NCBI GenBank assembly: GCA_019637685.1
Contig: JAHBVF010000044.1
Location: 1-49,872 of the forward strand
Direction: 5' to 3'
Origin: Caldilineaceae bacterium
Lineage (GTDB): Bacteria; Chloroflexota; Anaerolineae; Caldilineales; Caldilineaceae
DNA length: 49,872 nucleotides
Every line of letters begins with the position of its first letter. The stretch's first letter is position 1. The notes beneath the pieces were generated by a model. That model saw only the letters and a program-made list of their open reading frames with translations, did not search any database and was not told the DNA's origin. A program made the position numbers and the translations under genes. Positions 8,139 to 16,289 of the stretch are shown in pieces.

Positions 8139-8897
8139 TCAACGCTGCAATAACTCTTCCACCACCAGCGCCACACCGTCTCTGTCGTTGGAAGCTGTGA
8201 TGCGATCCGCCACCGCTTTCACCTCATCCACCGCGTTGTCCATCGCCACCCCCAGCCCGGCTTCGGCTACCATTTCCACATCATTCACGTCATCGCCAAA
8301 AGCGGCCACGTGGTCCATAGATATGCCCCACTCGCTCATCAGGTGGTGCAGAGCCGTGGCTTTGGACGATTGGATGGGCATAATTTGGGCCAGATCGTAC
8401 TTTTCGGAAAGCAGGACTTTAGAGGAATCGGGCAGTGCTTTCATTGTAGATTCGGCGGCCAGATAATCGCGCATGGAAAGGAGAATCTTGGCCGCGGGCT
8501 GCTCGGCCACGGTCAACAAATCCGGCGTGTAGACGTGGCCCCAGCGCTCGGAACGCTGGTTGATGTATAGCACGTCGTCGATTTCAATGCCGATCCAGCC
8601 GGACAGACCAGCCGCCAGCAGCCGCTCCACAATCCAGCGGGCATCCGGCGCGGCAATGGTTTGGGCGTAGCTTTGGGTTCCGTTCTGATAGATGGCCGCG
8701 CCGTTGTAGCAGACACAGGGCAGATGTAGCAGGGGTTCGGGGATGCGTCGGGCACTGCGGGGCGGGCGACCGGTGGCGATGACCGCGCGATGCCCCGCGT
8801 TTTCCCAGTCTGCCAGGGCGGTCAGGCTGCGCGGCGAGACGCTTCCATCATTGCGCAGCAGCGTTTCATCCAGATCGACAGCAATTACAGAGATCAT
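8139..8897 (-). CDS. Cof-type HAD-IIB hydrolase
   Basis: 252 aa. It has all HAD motifs: DLDETLLRND (nucleophile Asp8, acid/base Asp10), IATGRP (motif II Thr), a Lys in SSKATAL (motif III) and GDDVNDVEM (motif IV). The cap between about 80 and 180 is the IIB (Cof) type. These soluble enzymes dephosphorylate sugar phosphates, nucleotides or FMN-type compounds; specificity is not predictable. ATG at 8897 after AAAGGAAC. It is the first gene of the leftward run and diverges from the biotin-carboxylase-like gene across about 190 bp. Confidence 0.88.
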   Translation of the reverse strand: MISVIAVDLDETLLRNDGSVSPRSLTALADWENAGHRAVIATGRPPRSARRIPEPLLHLPCVCYNGAAIYQNGTQSYAQTIAAPDARWIVERLLAAGLSGWIGIEIDDVLYINQRSERWGHVYTPDLLTVAEQPAAKILLSMRDYLAAESTMKALPDSSKVLLSEKYDLAQIMPIQSSKATALHHLMSEWGISMDHVAAFGDDVNDVEMVAEAGLGVAMDNAVDEVKAVADRITASNDRDGVALVVEELLQR

Positions 8898-9013
8898 CGG
8901 TGTTCCTTTGTTGTACAATGGGGCAGGCGCTCGGGCCTGAATTTTTCTTCCTACATCCGCCAAGTGTACCACATTCCCCGGCCACCACCCTACAATTATC
9001 CGTACATACCCGC

Positions 9014-9042
9014 TTGTACTCTCCGCTGGATTGTTGCACAAT
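9014..9042 (+). promoter_or_regulatory. Candidate sigma-70-type promoter for the biotin-carboxylase-like gene
   Basis: TTGTAC (9014-9019) and CACAAT (9037-9042) are 17 bp apart, about 45 bp before the ATG at 9090. Found by eye only. Confidence 0.4.
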
Positions 9043-9089
9043 AGATGGGTCGTCTTCCTATTCTCCGTCCGATTCGTAAAGGAATTTCC

Positions 9090-10388
9090 ATGATTCGTTC
9101 CATACTTGTGGCCAGCCGGGGCGAGATTGCCGTGCGTATTATACGCACTTGCCAGGAGATGGGCATTCGCACAGTAGCAATCTATACGCCCGCGGACGCG
9201 GATGCGCTGCACGTGCAATTGGCTGACAAAGCGGTTGCGATCGAGTCGTCCACCGGGGGGGATGCGTATGGGGATGGCGCGGCGATTCTGGCTGTGGCCG
9301 GGGAAAGCGGCGTGGATGCCATCCATCCCGGCGCGGGTGTGCTGGCCCAGGATGCAGGCTTTGCCCGCCAAGTGGCTGAGGCCAAAATGGCCTGGATCGG
9401 TGCGGGGGCAGAGACACTGGAACGAATAGCCGCGCCGGAAGCGCTCCGCGCTGCGCTGGTAACGGTTGATGTAGTGGCGGCTGGAGACCCATCGCCCAAT
9501 GAGAACGGGGATTTTCGTCGCGTAATATTTCAGGTCTTTGGCGACAGCCAGGGCAATACAATCCACCTGGGCGAGCGGGAGTGTTCCATTCACCGGGGGC
9601 AGCGGGTGCTTGTGGCTGAGACACCCTCGCCCGCGCTGCATTCGGAATTGCGGGCGCGCATGGGGCGGGCAGCCGTGGCCGCGGCCAAAGCCGCGGGTCT
9701 GGTGGGGGCGGGGAGCGTCACTTTCCTTCTGGACGGAGAGAGTGGCTTCGTTTTTGCGGGGATTCAGAGCGGGCTGGCAGTCGAGCATCCCGTCACCGAA
9801 TTGGTGGCCGGGCTGGACCTGGTGCGTTGGCAGATTCGGGTGGCTGATGGCGGACAATTGCCCTTGCGTCAGGAGCAGGTCCAACCCCGGGGACACGCCA
9901 TCGGATGTCACATCTGCGCCGAAGACCCGGCCAATGGCTTTGCATCTGCGCCCGGCACAATTCTGCGTCTGGCCGAGCCGACCGGTCCGGGCATCCGGGT
10001 GGACAGTGGATTGCAGAGCGGTGATGTCCTGCGCGATGGCGATGATTCTCTTATCGCCAAAGTGAGTGTCTACGCAGAGAACAGGGCCGCGGCGGTCAAC
10101 CGCATGGACCGGGCGCTGCGCTCCTTTGTGGCCCTGGGCGATTTGACGACCAACACGGCCTTTCTGCGGGATGTGATCGCGCACCCGGTTTTCCAGGCGG
10201 GGGAGACGACCACCAATTTCGTGTCCGAGCATTTCTCCGACTGGCAGCCCTTTGGCGCGCCGGGACCGGATGCCGAGCTGATAGCAACAGCCCTGGCTGA
10301 GTTCCGCACACAGCAGACAGCCCGCCATTCCCCCGGCGGCGAAGATGCCCGCAGCGCGCTGCAACGGCTGCTGGACTTCCGTCTCTGA
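9090..10388 (+). CDS. Biotin-carboxylase-like protein with a deleted ATP-grasp region (probably inactive)
   Basis: 432 aa. The start (MIRSILVASRGEIAVRIIR) and much of the rest (VFGDSQGNTIHLGERECSIH, TPSPALHSELRARMG, GHAIGCHICAEDPANGF) clearly derive from the biotin carboxylase subunit of acyl-CoA/pyruvate carboxylases. About 60-65 residues that normally carry the ATP-binding lid (glycine-rich GGGGRGM loop and its Lys) are missing between residues ~85 and ~147. GYGFLSEN has become GAGVLAQD, and the catalytic EMNTRIQVEH has become AGIQSGLAVEH, losing the metal-binding Glu/Asn and the Arg. A carboxylase reaction is therefore unlikely. No biotin carrier or carboxyltransferase gene is nearby. Start supported by AAAGGAA. 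Confidence 0.85.
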   Translation: MIRSILVASRGEIAVRIIRTCQEMGIRTVAIYTPADADALHVQLADKAVAIESSTGGDAYGDGAAILAVAGESGVDAIHPGAGVLAQDAGFARQVAEAKMAWIGAGAETLERIAAPEALRAALVTVDVVAAGDPSPNENGDFRRVIFQVFGDSQGNTIHLGERECSIHRGQRVLVAETPSPALHSELRARMGRAAVAAAKAAGLVGAGSVTFLLDGESGFVFAGIQSGLAVEHPVTELVAGLDLVRWQIRVADGGQLPLRQEQVQPRGHAIGCHICAEDPANGFASAPGTILRLAEPTGPGIRVDSGLQSGDVLRDGDDSLIAKVSVYAENRAAAVNRMDRALRSFVALGDLTTNTAFLRDVIAHPVFQAGETTTNFVSEHFSDWQPFGAPGPDAELIATALAEFRTQQTARHSPGGEDARSALQRLLDFRL

Positions 10389-10466
10389 AAGTTGCAATGC
10401 GGATCAGACAGATTGGGCTGACCGCCGCAGATTTAACAGCGCCGCGGGCATATCCATCGCCCAATG

Positions 10467-11729
10467 TCAGCGATTCCCATAGGCCCTGTCGAGCAACTGA
10501 ATTGTATGCAGCACGGGCAGGGGTTTCCCCAACTGGCCCAAATGATTGCTGATTTGGGTCATACAGCCGATATTGCCGGTGACCAGCAGGTCAGCACCGG
10601 TGGCGGCCACGGCACCGGCTTTGCGCTGGCCCAATTGCTGGGCCAATTCCGGCTGCTCGATGTTGTATGTCCCCGCGGAGCCGCAGCAGATTTCCCCCTC
10701 GGCAATCGGCACAAGCGTCACATTGGGGATGGCTGTCAACAGACGGCGGGGTGCGTCGCGCACGCCCTGGGCGTGGGCCAGGTGACAGGCGTCGTGATAG
10801 GCGACGCTGAGCGGCGCGTCCAGCGCGGGCGGTGCTGCGATGCCCAATTTGTCCAGAAAGACGCTCACATCCTGCACTTGGGCGGCAAACTGCTGCGCCC
10901 GTTCCTCGTCCCTGCTCCCCGCAAAAAGCAATGGATATTCGTGCATCCCCGAACCACAGCCAGCCGCGTTGGTGACAATCGCGTCCACATCGCCCGGTTG
11001 AAAAATGTCCAGATTGTGCCGGGCCAGGGAACGGGCCTGGCCTGCCTCGCCGTTGTGCATAGAGAGCGCGCCACAGCAGCCCTGCCCCCGCGGAATCACC
11101 ACCTCCACGCCGTTGCGGGCCAGCACCCGAACCGTCGCCCAGTTGATCTCCGGGGCCAGCACCTGCTGCACGCAGCCCGCCAGCAGCGCGACCCGCGCCC
11201 GCCGCGTGCCTTCGGCTGGAACCAGCGGGGGCAGAGGGTTGCTGGCGGGCATCTTCTCCGGCAGCAGGCTGAGCATTGTGCGCATGGGCGCGGGCAGCAG
11301 ACTCTGCACTGGACGGGCCAGTTTGCCCAGTGCCGCTGCGGCCCGAAAGCGCCCCGGATAGGGCAAGGTCTGGTTTGCCATCAGCCGGGTGATCTTTTCC
11401 CGCAGGGGGCGCTCCCGCTGCTCTTCGGCCCGGGCGCGGAAAGGGGCCAGCAGTTCGCCGTATTCCACGCCCGAGGGGCAGGCAGTCACGCAGCCCAGAC
11501 AGCCCAGGCAGCGGTCCACATAGGGCAGGGCGTCGGCCAGTTCCAGTTCGCCTTCCAGCACGCCTTTCATCAGCAGAATGCGCCCGCGGGGTGAGTCCAT
11601 CTCCTCGCCCAGCGTCAGATACGTGGGGCAAGCGGGCAGGCAGAATCCGCAGTGGACGCAGGCCGACACAGCATCGGCCATTGCATGGGCCTGGGGGCCG
11701 AGGTCGTCAACGGGTATGGCGTGGCGCAA
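10467..11729 (-). CDS. glcF: Glycolate oxidase-type iron-sulfur subunit
   Basis: 420 aa. Two ferredoxin-like 4Fe-4S motifs lie near the N-terminus (CVHCGFCLPACP and CLGCLGCVTACP), followed by two CCG domains (GCCGALSMHNGEA and EICCGSAGTYN). This is the GlcF layout: the subunit passes electrons from the FAD subunits to the quinone pool during glycolate or other 2-hydroxyacid oxidation. No glcD/glcE gene is in the window, so the partner is elsewhere or a different dehydrogenase is used; the Ldh_2-type gene just upstream is a conceivable functional neighbour. The start is TTG at 11729 with GGAG nearby; an ATG 16 codons in is the alternative. It is convergent with the biotin-carboxylase-like gene. 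Confidence 0.85.
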   Translation of the reverse strand: MRHAIPVDDLGPQAHAMADAVSACVHCGFCLPACPTYLTLGEEMDSPRGRILLMKGVLEGELELADALPYVDRCLGCLGCVTACPSGVEYGELLAPFRARAEEQRERPLREKITRLMANQTLPYPGRFRAAAALGKLARPVQSLLPAPMRTMLSLLPEKMPASNPLPPLVPAEGTRRARVALLAGCVQQVLAPEINWATVRVLARNGVEVVIPRGQGCCGALSMHNGEAGQARSLARHNLDIFQPGDVDAIVTNAAGCGSGMHEYPLLFAGSRDEERAQQFAAQVQDVSVFLDKLGIAAPPALDAPLSVAYHDACHLAHAQGVRDAPRRLLTAIPNVTLVPIAEGEICCGSAGTYNIEQPELAQQLGQRKAGAVAATGADLLVTGNIGCMTQISNHLGQLGKPLPVLHTIQLLDRAYGNR

Positions 11730-11767
11730 GGGGAGGGACTCCTTCAGGTGTATGTAGCGGAAAATCT

Positions 11768-11924
11768 AGCCACTGATGAACGCGGATATTTCTCTTGGAT
11801 ATTCCCGATCTATCTGCAACTCAGCGATGAAATGTGCTTCTTGCAGTAGAGTCGGAGATGGGTATGGCGGTGATGCCAGGAAATGGGCCAAAATATCAGC
11901 GTTTATCAGTGTTCATCAGTGGCT
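11768..11924. repeat. Inverted pair of the AGCCACTGATGAAC repeat
   Basis: AGCCACTGATGAAC at 11768-11781 and its reverse complement, ending at 11924 and extended as TATCAGCGTTTATCAGT before it, flank about 115 bp of intergenic DNA. The same words occur in forward orientation at 14-44 in the left-end repeat island, so this is a dispersed family. It sits between glcF and the upstream dehydrogenase gene. Confidence 0.65.
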
Positions 11925-11938
11925 GCTTTCTGTCTGGA

Positions 11939-12985
11939 TCAACCGGGAAAGGGGACGCCGAAGCGCTGGCCCAGTTCGGAAAGTTCTGCATACAGCCCCG
12001 GATCGATGGGACAGCCCTCGGCCCGGCGGCGTTCCCGGTTCAGCCCTTCGATCTGGCCCGGATAGTATACCCGATCAAAGCCGTCGGCAGGGGGCAGATC
12101 GGAAAACTCCGCCAGCATTGCCCCCAAATGGCCTTTGAAAAGCTCCAGCGGGAGCAGGCGTCTCACATCCATCGCCATCACAAAATGGCCCAGCTTGCGG
12201 GGCTGGTCCATCTCGCCGTACATCAGATTGATGTGGGGTCCCCAGGGCAGGTTGGCCAGCACACTGCAAAAGATATCGATAATCATTGCCAGGCCACTGC
12301 CTTTGGAGCCGCCAAAGGGGTGCAGCCCGGCAATGGCGTTGGGGTCGGTGGTGGGATTTCCCTCCCCATCGATCCCCCAGTCCGCGGGGATCGGTTTGCC
12401 TTCCACACGGGCCAGGGCCACTTTGCCCCAGGCGGTGAGGGTCGTCGCCATATCCAGCAGAACGGGAATGCCATCGGTGGGGAAGCCGATGGCCAGGGGA
12501 TTGGTGCCGAAGAAGGCCTTTTTGGCTCCGAAGGGAACGAGCATTTTATCCGTGGCAGTCATGGCGATGCCGATGTAGCCTTCTTTCACCATCCGCAGAA
12601 TGTAGAATCCGGCCATGCCAAAGTGGCTGGAATCCCGGATGGAGACGACGCCGGTTCCGCTTTCCGCGGCCAGTTCCATGGCCTTTGTGGTGGCGTGATT
12701 GGTGACGACGTGGCCCAGTCCGTCGCCGCCGTCCACAATGCCCATGGACGGCGCGGTCTGTTCAAAGACCAGGGCGGGGTGGGTTTTGATGGAGCCATTT
12801 TCCAGGCGGCGGACGTAGTGGGCCAGACGGACAATGCCGTGGGAATCCACGCCAGAGAGATTGGCTGTGAGCAGACAGTCGGCCACAATCGCGCCGTCGG
12901 TCTGGGGCACACCCACCGCGGCCAGCACATCCACAATAAATCGATTGAGTTTTTCTTCGGAAATGAGAGTTGGACCTGTGCTCAC
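11939..12985 (-). CDS. Ldh_2-family (malate/L-lactate/ureidoglycolate type) NAD(P)-dependent dehydrogenase
   Basis: 348 aa, the normal family size. Typical blocks are TANLSGVDSHGIVRL (catalytic His in DSHG), SIRDSSHFGMAGFY, FFGTNPLAIGFP and HPFGGSKGSGLAMIIDIF. These enzymes oxidise or reduce 2-hydroxy/2-keto acids (malate, lactate, 2,3-diketogulonate, ureidoglycolate, sulfolactate) or delta-piperideine-2-carboxylate with NAD(P), using a fold unlike classical LDH. The substrate here is unknown. The genes around it suggest a sugar-acid-derived 2-hydroxyacid. GTG start at 12985, preceded by AAGGGG. Confidence 0.87.
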   Translation of the reverse strand: MSTGPTLISEEKLNRFIVDVLAAVGVPQTDGAIVADCLLTANLSGVDSHGIVRLAHYVRRLENGSIKTHPALVFEQTAPSMGIVDGGDGLGHVVTNHATTKAMELAAESGTGVVSIRDSSHFGMAGFYILRMVKEGYIGIAMTATDKMLVPFGAKKAFFGTNPLAIGFPTDGIPVLLDMATTLTAWGKVALARVEGKPIPADWGIDGEGNPTTDPNAIAGLHPFGGSKGSGLAMIIDIFCSVLANLPWGPHINLMYGEMDQPRKLGHFVMAMDVRRLLPLELFKGHLGAMLAEFSDLPPADGFDRVYYPGQIEGLNRERRRAEGCPIDPGLYAELSELGQRFGVPFPG

Positions 12986-13108
12986 TTTTTACCCCTTGTG
13001 ATGTGGCTGCCCTGAATGGTTACGGACACGGATTGGTACGGATGGTTTGGATACGTGAGATCGCCCGGCTTTTTCACGCCACACGTCACACGCCTCACCC
13101 ACCAGCTT

Positions 13109-13852
13109 CTACCCCATATACATCCCACCGTTGATGTCCAGCACTGTGCCGGTGATGTAACTGGAGAGGGGCGAGGCCAGAAAAAGGACCACATTGGCCA
13201 CATCGGCTGGCAGCCCCAGGCGGCGCAGGGGAATTGTCGCGGTGTAGGCTTCTTCGTGGCCGGCCACCTGGCGCTTGACCGGTTCGGTGAGGATGACGCC
13301 GGGGGCCACTGCGTTGACAGTAATGCCGTGGGGTCCGCCCTCTTTGGCCAGGGTGCGGGTAAAGCCGATCAGCGCGGCTTTGGACGCCGCGTAGTGGATG
13401 CCCACTTCAATGCCGCCCACCCGCGCGGCCAGGGAGGAGAAGGTGACAATCGAGCCACCGCCCCGGGCTTTCATCCCATCCATAAAGGCCTGGCAGACCA
13501 GAAATGTGCCGCGCAGGTTGACATTGAGCAGCAGGTCCCACTCGTCCACAGACACGGCGTTGATGCCTTTGCGATAGGCGATCAGCCCCGCGCAGTTGAC
13601 CAGACTGTCCACGCCGCCGCTTTCGGCGATGACCCGTTGCGCCAGGGCTGTCACCGCGTCGGGTTTGCTCAGATCGCAGCCCAACGCCAGCCCGGAGCCG
13701 ATGCCATCAATCGTCTCCTGCGCGCCGGTTTGGTTGAGGTCCACAGCCACGACAAACGCGCCGGCTTCGGCCAGTGTTTGCGCGCAGGCCCGGCCAATGC
13801 CACCCGCCGCGCCGGTGATGAGCACGGTTTTTCCGGAAAGATTGATTTGCAT
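13109..13852 (-). CDS. Short-chain dehydrogenase/reductase (SDR)
   Basis: 247 aa, classical SDR size. The Rossmann cofactor loop TGAAGGIGRA begins near residue 13 and VAVDLNQ closes beta-2. VNCAG replaces the usual NNAG. The catalytic triad is visible as Ser in TFSSLAARVGG and Tyr/Lys in HYAASKAAL (about Tyr154, Lys158). Acidic VDLN at the end of beta-2 favours NAD(H). It probably oxidises a sugar, sugar acid or polyol, in line with its neighbours. ATG 13852 has GGAG about 13 bases upstream, a long spacing. Confidence 0.87.
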   Translation of the reverse strand: MQINLSGKTVLITGAAGGIGRACAQTLAEAGAFVVAVDLNQTGAQETIDGIGSGLALGCDLSKPDAVTALAQRVIAESGGVDSLVNCAGLIAYRKGINAVSVDEWDLLLNVNLRGTFLVCQAFMDGMKARGGGSIVTFSSLAARVGGIEVGIHYAASKAALIGFTRTLAKEGGPHGITVNAVAPGVILTEPVKRQVAGHEEAYTATIPLRRLGLPADVANVVLFLASPLSSYITGTVLDINGGMYMG

Positions 13853-13889
13853 AGGGTATGAACTCCGTTGGGGCGGGAATCCGGTTGTG

Positions 13890-13957
13890 GTGTTTGCTGC
13901 GTGCTGCGTGCTCCGCAACGCCGGAAGACGACGGAGCACGCAGCACGCAGCAAACAC
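13890..13957. repeat. 26-bp perfect inverted repeat (GCTGCGTGCTGCGTGC family)
   Basis: Arms 13890-13915 and 13932-13957 are perfect complements around a 16-nt loop, and begin at the base after the Nudix stop codon (13958 on the minus strand). The arm contains CTGCGTGCTGCGT, which also forms a 13-bp inverted pair at 17215-17227 / 17331-17343. There is no clear T-tract, so it is better seen as an interspersed hairpin repeat (REP-like) than a standard terminator. Confidence 0.75.
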
Positions 13958-14710
13958 TCATTCCTCCGGAAAGAAAAATTCGTGGGACGTCGGGTCGTTG
14001 TAGCCCTCGACCCAGACCGACGGAATCCCCGGTGCGTTGAGAGCCGCGCGCACGATGCGCCGGTTGAAGAGACCCACGGCGTCACTCTCCATATACTCAG
14101 CCACAGGCATCCACTTGCACTCTTCAATTTCATAATCGTCCTTCACTATCGTCTCGGTGAGAGGCGACAGGCGGCAGACAAAGTAGATGTCGGATTTGCC
14201 GTAGCGGTAGCCGTGCCAGTGGCGAAAACAGGCCAGGGCTTCAAATTTGGCCTCCACGCCGGTCTCCTCCCGCACTTCCCGGATCACCCCGTCCATCAGG
14301 TGTTCGCCGGGCAAAAGCGCGCCGCCGGGCAATTTGTAGTAGGGCTGGTTGCCTCGCCGAAAACGTTCACAGACAACCAGAATTTCTTGGCGGGCATTGA
14401 TGACAACGCCTCCCGCGCCAATGTAGTGGGTGGCATAGTAGGGGATAAACGCACCTTCCTGCAATTGGAAGGTCATCATCAGATAGCCGTCCTGGCTGTG
14501 GTGGAAGGTGAAGCCCGCGTCCACGGCCAGAGGGATCAGCGCGGCCCGGCTGGCGGGCGCTTCCATCCAGACCACCTGCCGGCCGTCGGCCCGCCACTGG
14601 GTCAGAGACGCGTCCAGCCGGGAGCGAAATGCCGCGGGATCGTCGGGCAGTTGGGCGGGATCGATAATCACGCCGTTGAAATTGTTGATAGAATGGGCGA
14701 GCAGTTCCAC
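13958..14710 (-). CDS. Nudix hydrolase with N-terminal pre-Nudix domain
   Basis: 250 aa. The Nudix box spans GALLPGEHLMDGVIREVREE followed by TGV, with the REVREE metal-binding helix intact. Residues 1-90 (FNGVIIDPAQLP, then ASRAALIPLAVDAGFTFHHS) form the small N-terminal domain seen in plant NUDT- and animal NUDT6-like proteins. It probably cleaves a nucleoside diphosphate linked to another group; NADH or ADP-ribose is typical for relatives, but the substrate is not shown here. GTG start at 14710 directly after GGGAGGA. It lies 125 bp downstream of the sulfatase gene, in the same direction. Confidence 0.87.
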   Translation of the reverse strand: MELLAHSINNFNGVIIDPAQLPDDPAAFRSRLDASLTQWRADGRQVVWMEAPASRAALIPLAVDAGFTFHHSQDGYLMMTFQLQEGAFIPYYATHYIGAGGVVINARQEILVVCERFRRGNQPYYKLPGGALLPGEHLMDGVIREVREETGVEAKFEALACFRHWHGYRYGKSDIYFVCRLSPLTETIVKDDYEIEECKWMPVAEYMESDAVGLFNRRIVRAALNAPGIPSVWVEGYNDPTSHEFFFPEE

Positions 14711-14834
14711 GCGTCCTCCCGGTTTTGGTTGATGAAAATGTAGATGGCGGGCAGTCCGGTTGTTTCGCGTTTACCCGCTTGGTTTCGATATGGCGGGAAA
14801 CAACCCCGCCTGCTCAGCTGGCACTGGTGGCAGG

Positions 14835-16289
14835 CTACGCCCCAATCGGCTGGGGATAGCGCCGCTGCCAGCCCCGTTTGCCGAAGTCGTCGTCGTTCCA
14901 CATACTGTTGCCGGTATAGACCCGGCGATCCGAATTGGCGGCAGTGATGGAGCGCATCAGTTCCTGGGCAAGTGCCGCGTCCATTTGTAGATAACGGGTC
15001 AAATGGGCTGGATCACCTGCCAGATTGTGTTCTTCCGTCGGATCGTTTGCCAAGTCAAAGAATAGAATATCCCCGGTGGCGTACTTGCACAACTTCCAGC
15101 GCCCGTCGTAGAGCATCCAGCCGCTGCTGGTCGCGCCGAAAAGCGTTTCGTGGGGCGTGCGCTCCGCGCCCAGGCCGGGCAACGGGCGGGAATCCAGATA
15201 GCCGGGCAATGCCGCGCCCCCCGCGTGGAGCAGAGAAGCGGTCACATCCAGCAGCGCGACGATCTCCTGGCTGACAGACGGGCCATCGATCCCCGGCCCG
15301 GCCAGAATCAGCGGCACGTGGCAACTGGCCTCGTAGAAGCTGCTCTTGCCGATCATTCCGTGATCGCCCAGATAGTCGCCGTGATCGCTGGCGAAGATAA
15401 TAAGCGTATTTTCCAACTGGCCCGTGCGTTCTAAGGCAGCCAGAATGTCGCCGATTTCGTCATCAATCTGTTTGACCAGCGCCGCGTAGTGGGCGCGGAT
15501 TTTGCGTTTGTGGTCGTCGTTGAATTCAGTGTAATCCACTCCGTTCCATTCCCCCAGATTGCCCCGCACATTGCCTTCAATCATCCCTGCCGGGGTGTTC
15601 GTCGCGGGGATGGGATCGGGCATTTGGGCCGGGTCGATGCTGTCCAGATATTCGGGGGTGGGGTCATAGGGGCAGTGGGGGCCGGGGAAGCCGACCATTG
15701 CCGCGAAGGGGCCTTCATTCGCGTATTCGTCAATGAAGCGCACGGCCTCGCTGCCCACAAAGTGATCCCAGGACGCGTCCCAGGGAATGGGGCTGACGGT
15801 CGCGCCTTTGCCCTCGTGATAGTCGGGATGTTCGTTGCCGTGGAGCTTGCGCAATCCTCGGCTGTGTAAAAATTCCTGATAGTCGTCCCGCACCCGTATC
15901 CAGCGCTTGTCCTCGCAGGCCACCCGGTATTGAAAGCCGTGGACAATATCCCAGGGATAGAAGTGCATTTTGCCGATGGCCGCGGTGTAGTAGCCCTGGC
16001 GGTTGAGCAGTTCGGGCCAGGTGTGGATGCCACAGGCGGCCAGGTCCGGGCGCAGCCACTGGCCGTTGTCTGTCACGCCGTTGCGGATGGCGTTCATTCC
16101 CGTCAAGAGCGCGGCCCGGGCCGGCACGCAGATGGGATGGGTGGAATAGGCTTTCTCGAAGCGAATACCCCGTTCTGCCAGACTATCGATATGGGGCGTC
16201 TCGATAAAGTCGGCCCCATAACAGCTCAGAAAGTCCGGGCGGAGCTGGTCGGGCATGAGAAAGAGGAGGTTGGGTTGGGTGGGCATCAT
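14835..16289 (-). CDS. Type I sulfatase (arylsulfatase/alkaline phosphatase superfamily)
   Basis: 484 aa. The active-site signature C-V-P-A-R-A-A-L-L-T-G starts at Cys54, the residue converted to formylglycine by a maturase. Metal ligands are at MPDQLRPD near the N-terminus, and ASDHGDYLGDHG carries the second metal site. It probably removes sulfate esters from a sulfated glycan or small molecule. No signal peptide is seen and no maturase gene (FGE or anSME) is in the window. It overlaps the preceding PhyH gene by ATGA, so the two are translationally coupled. A second ATG (16286) follows directly. Confidence 0.9.
   Translation of the reverse strand: MMPTQPNLLFLMPDQLRPDFLSCYGADFIETPHIDSLAERGIRFEKAYSTHPICVPARAALLTGMNAIRNGVTDNGQWLRPDLAACGIHTWPELLNRQGYYTAAIGKMHFYPWDIVHGFQYRVACEDKRWIRVRDDYQEFLHSRGLRKLHGNEHPDYHEGKGATVSPIPWDASWDHFVGSEAVRFIDEYANEGPFAAMVGFPGPHCPYDPTPEYLDSIDPAQMPDPIPATNTPAGMIEGNVRGNLGEWNGVDYTEFNDDHKRKIRAHYAALVKQIDDEIGDILAALERTGQLENTLIIFASDHGDYLGDHGMIGKSSFYEASCHVPLILAGPGIDGPSVSQEIVALLDVTASLLHAGGAALPGYLDSRPLPGLGAERTPHETLFGATSSGWMLYDGRWKLCKYATGDILFFDLANDPTEEHNLAGDPAHLTRYLQMDAALAQELMRSITAANSDRRVYTGNSMWNDDDFGKRGWQRRYPQPIGA

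Noticed and set aside
8898..10397. Minus-strand extension of the HAD frame to 752 codons
   Set aside because: The extension lies opposite the biotin-carboxylase-like gene and has no motif; the HAD family start and Shine-Dalgarno fix the start at 8897.
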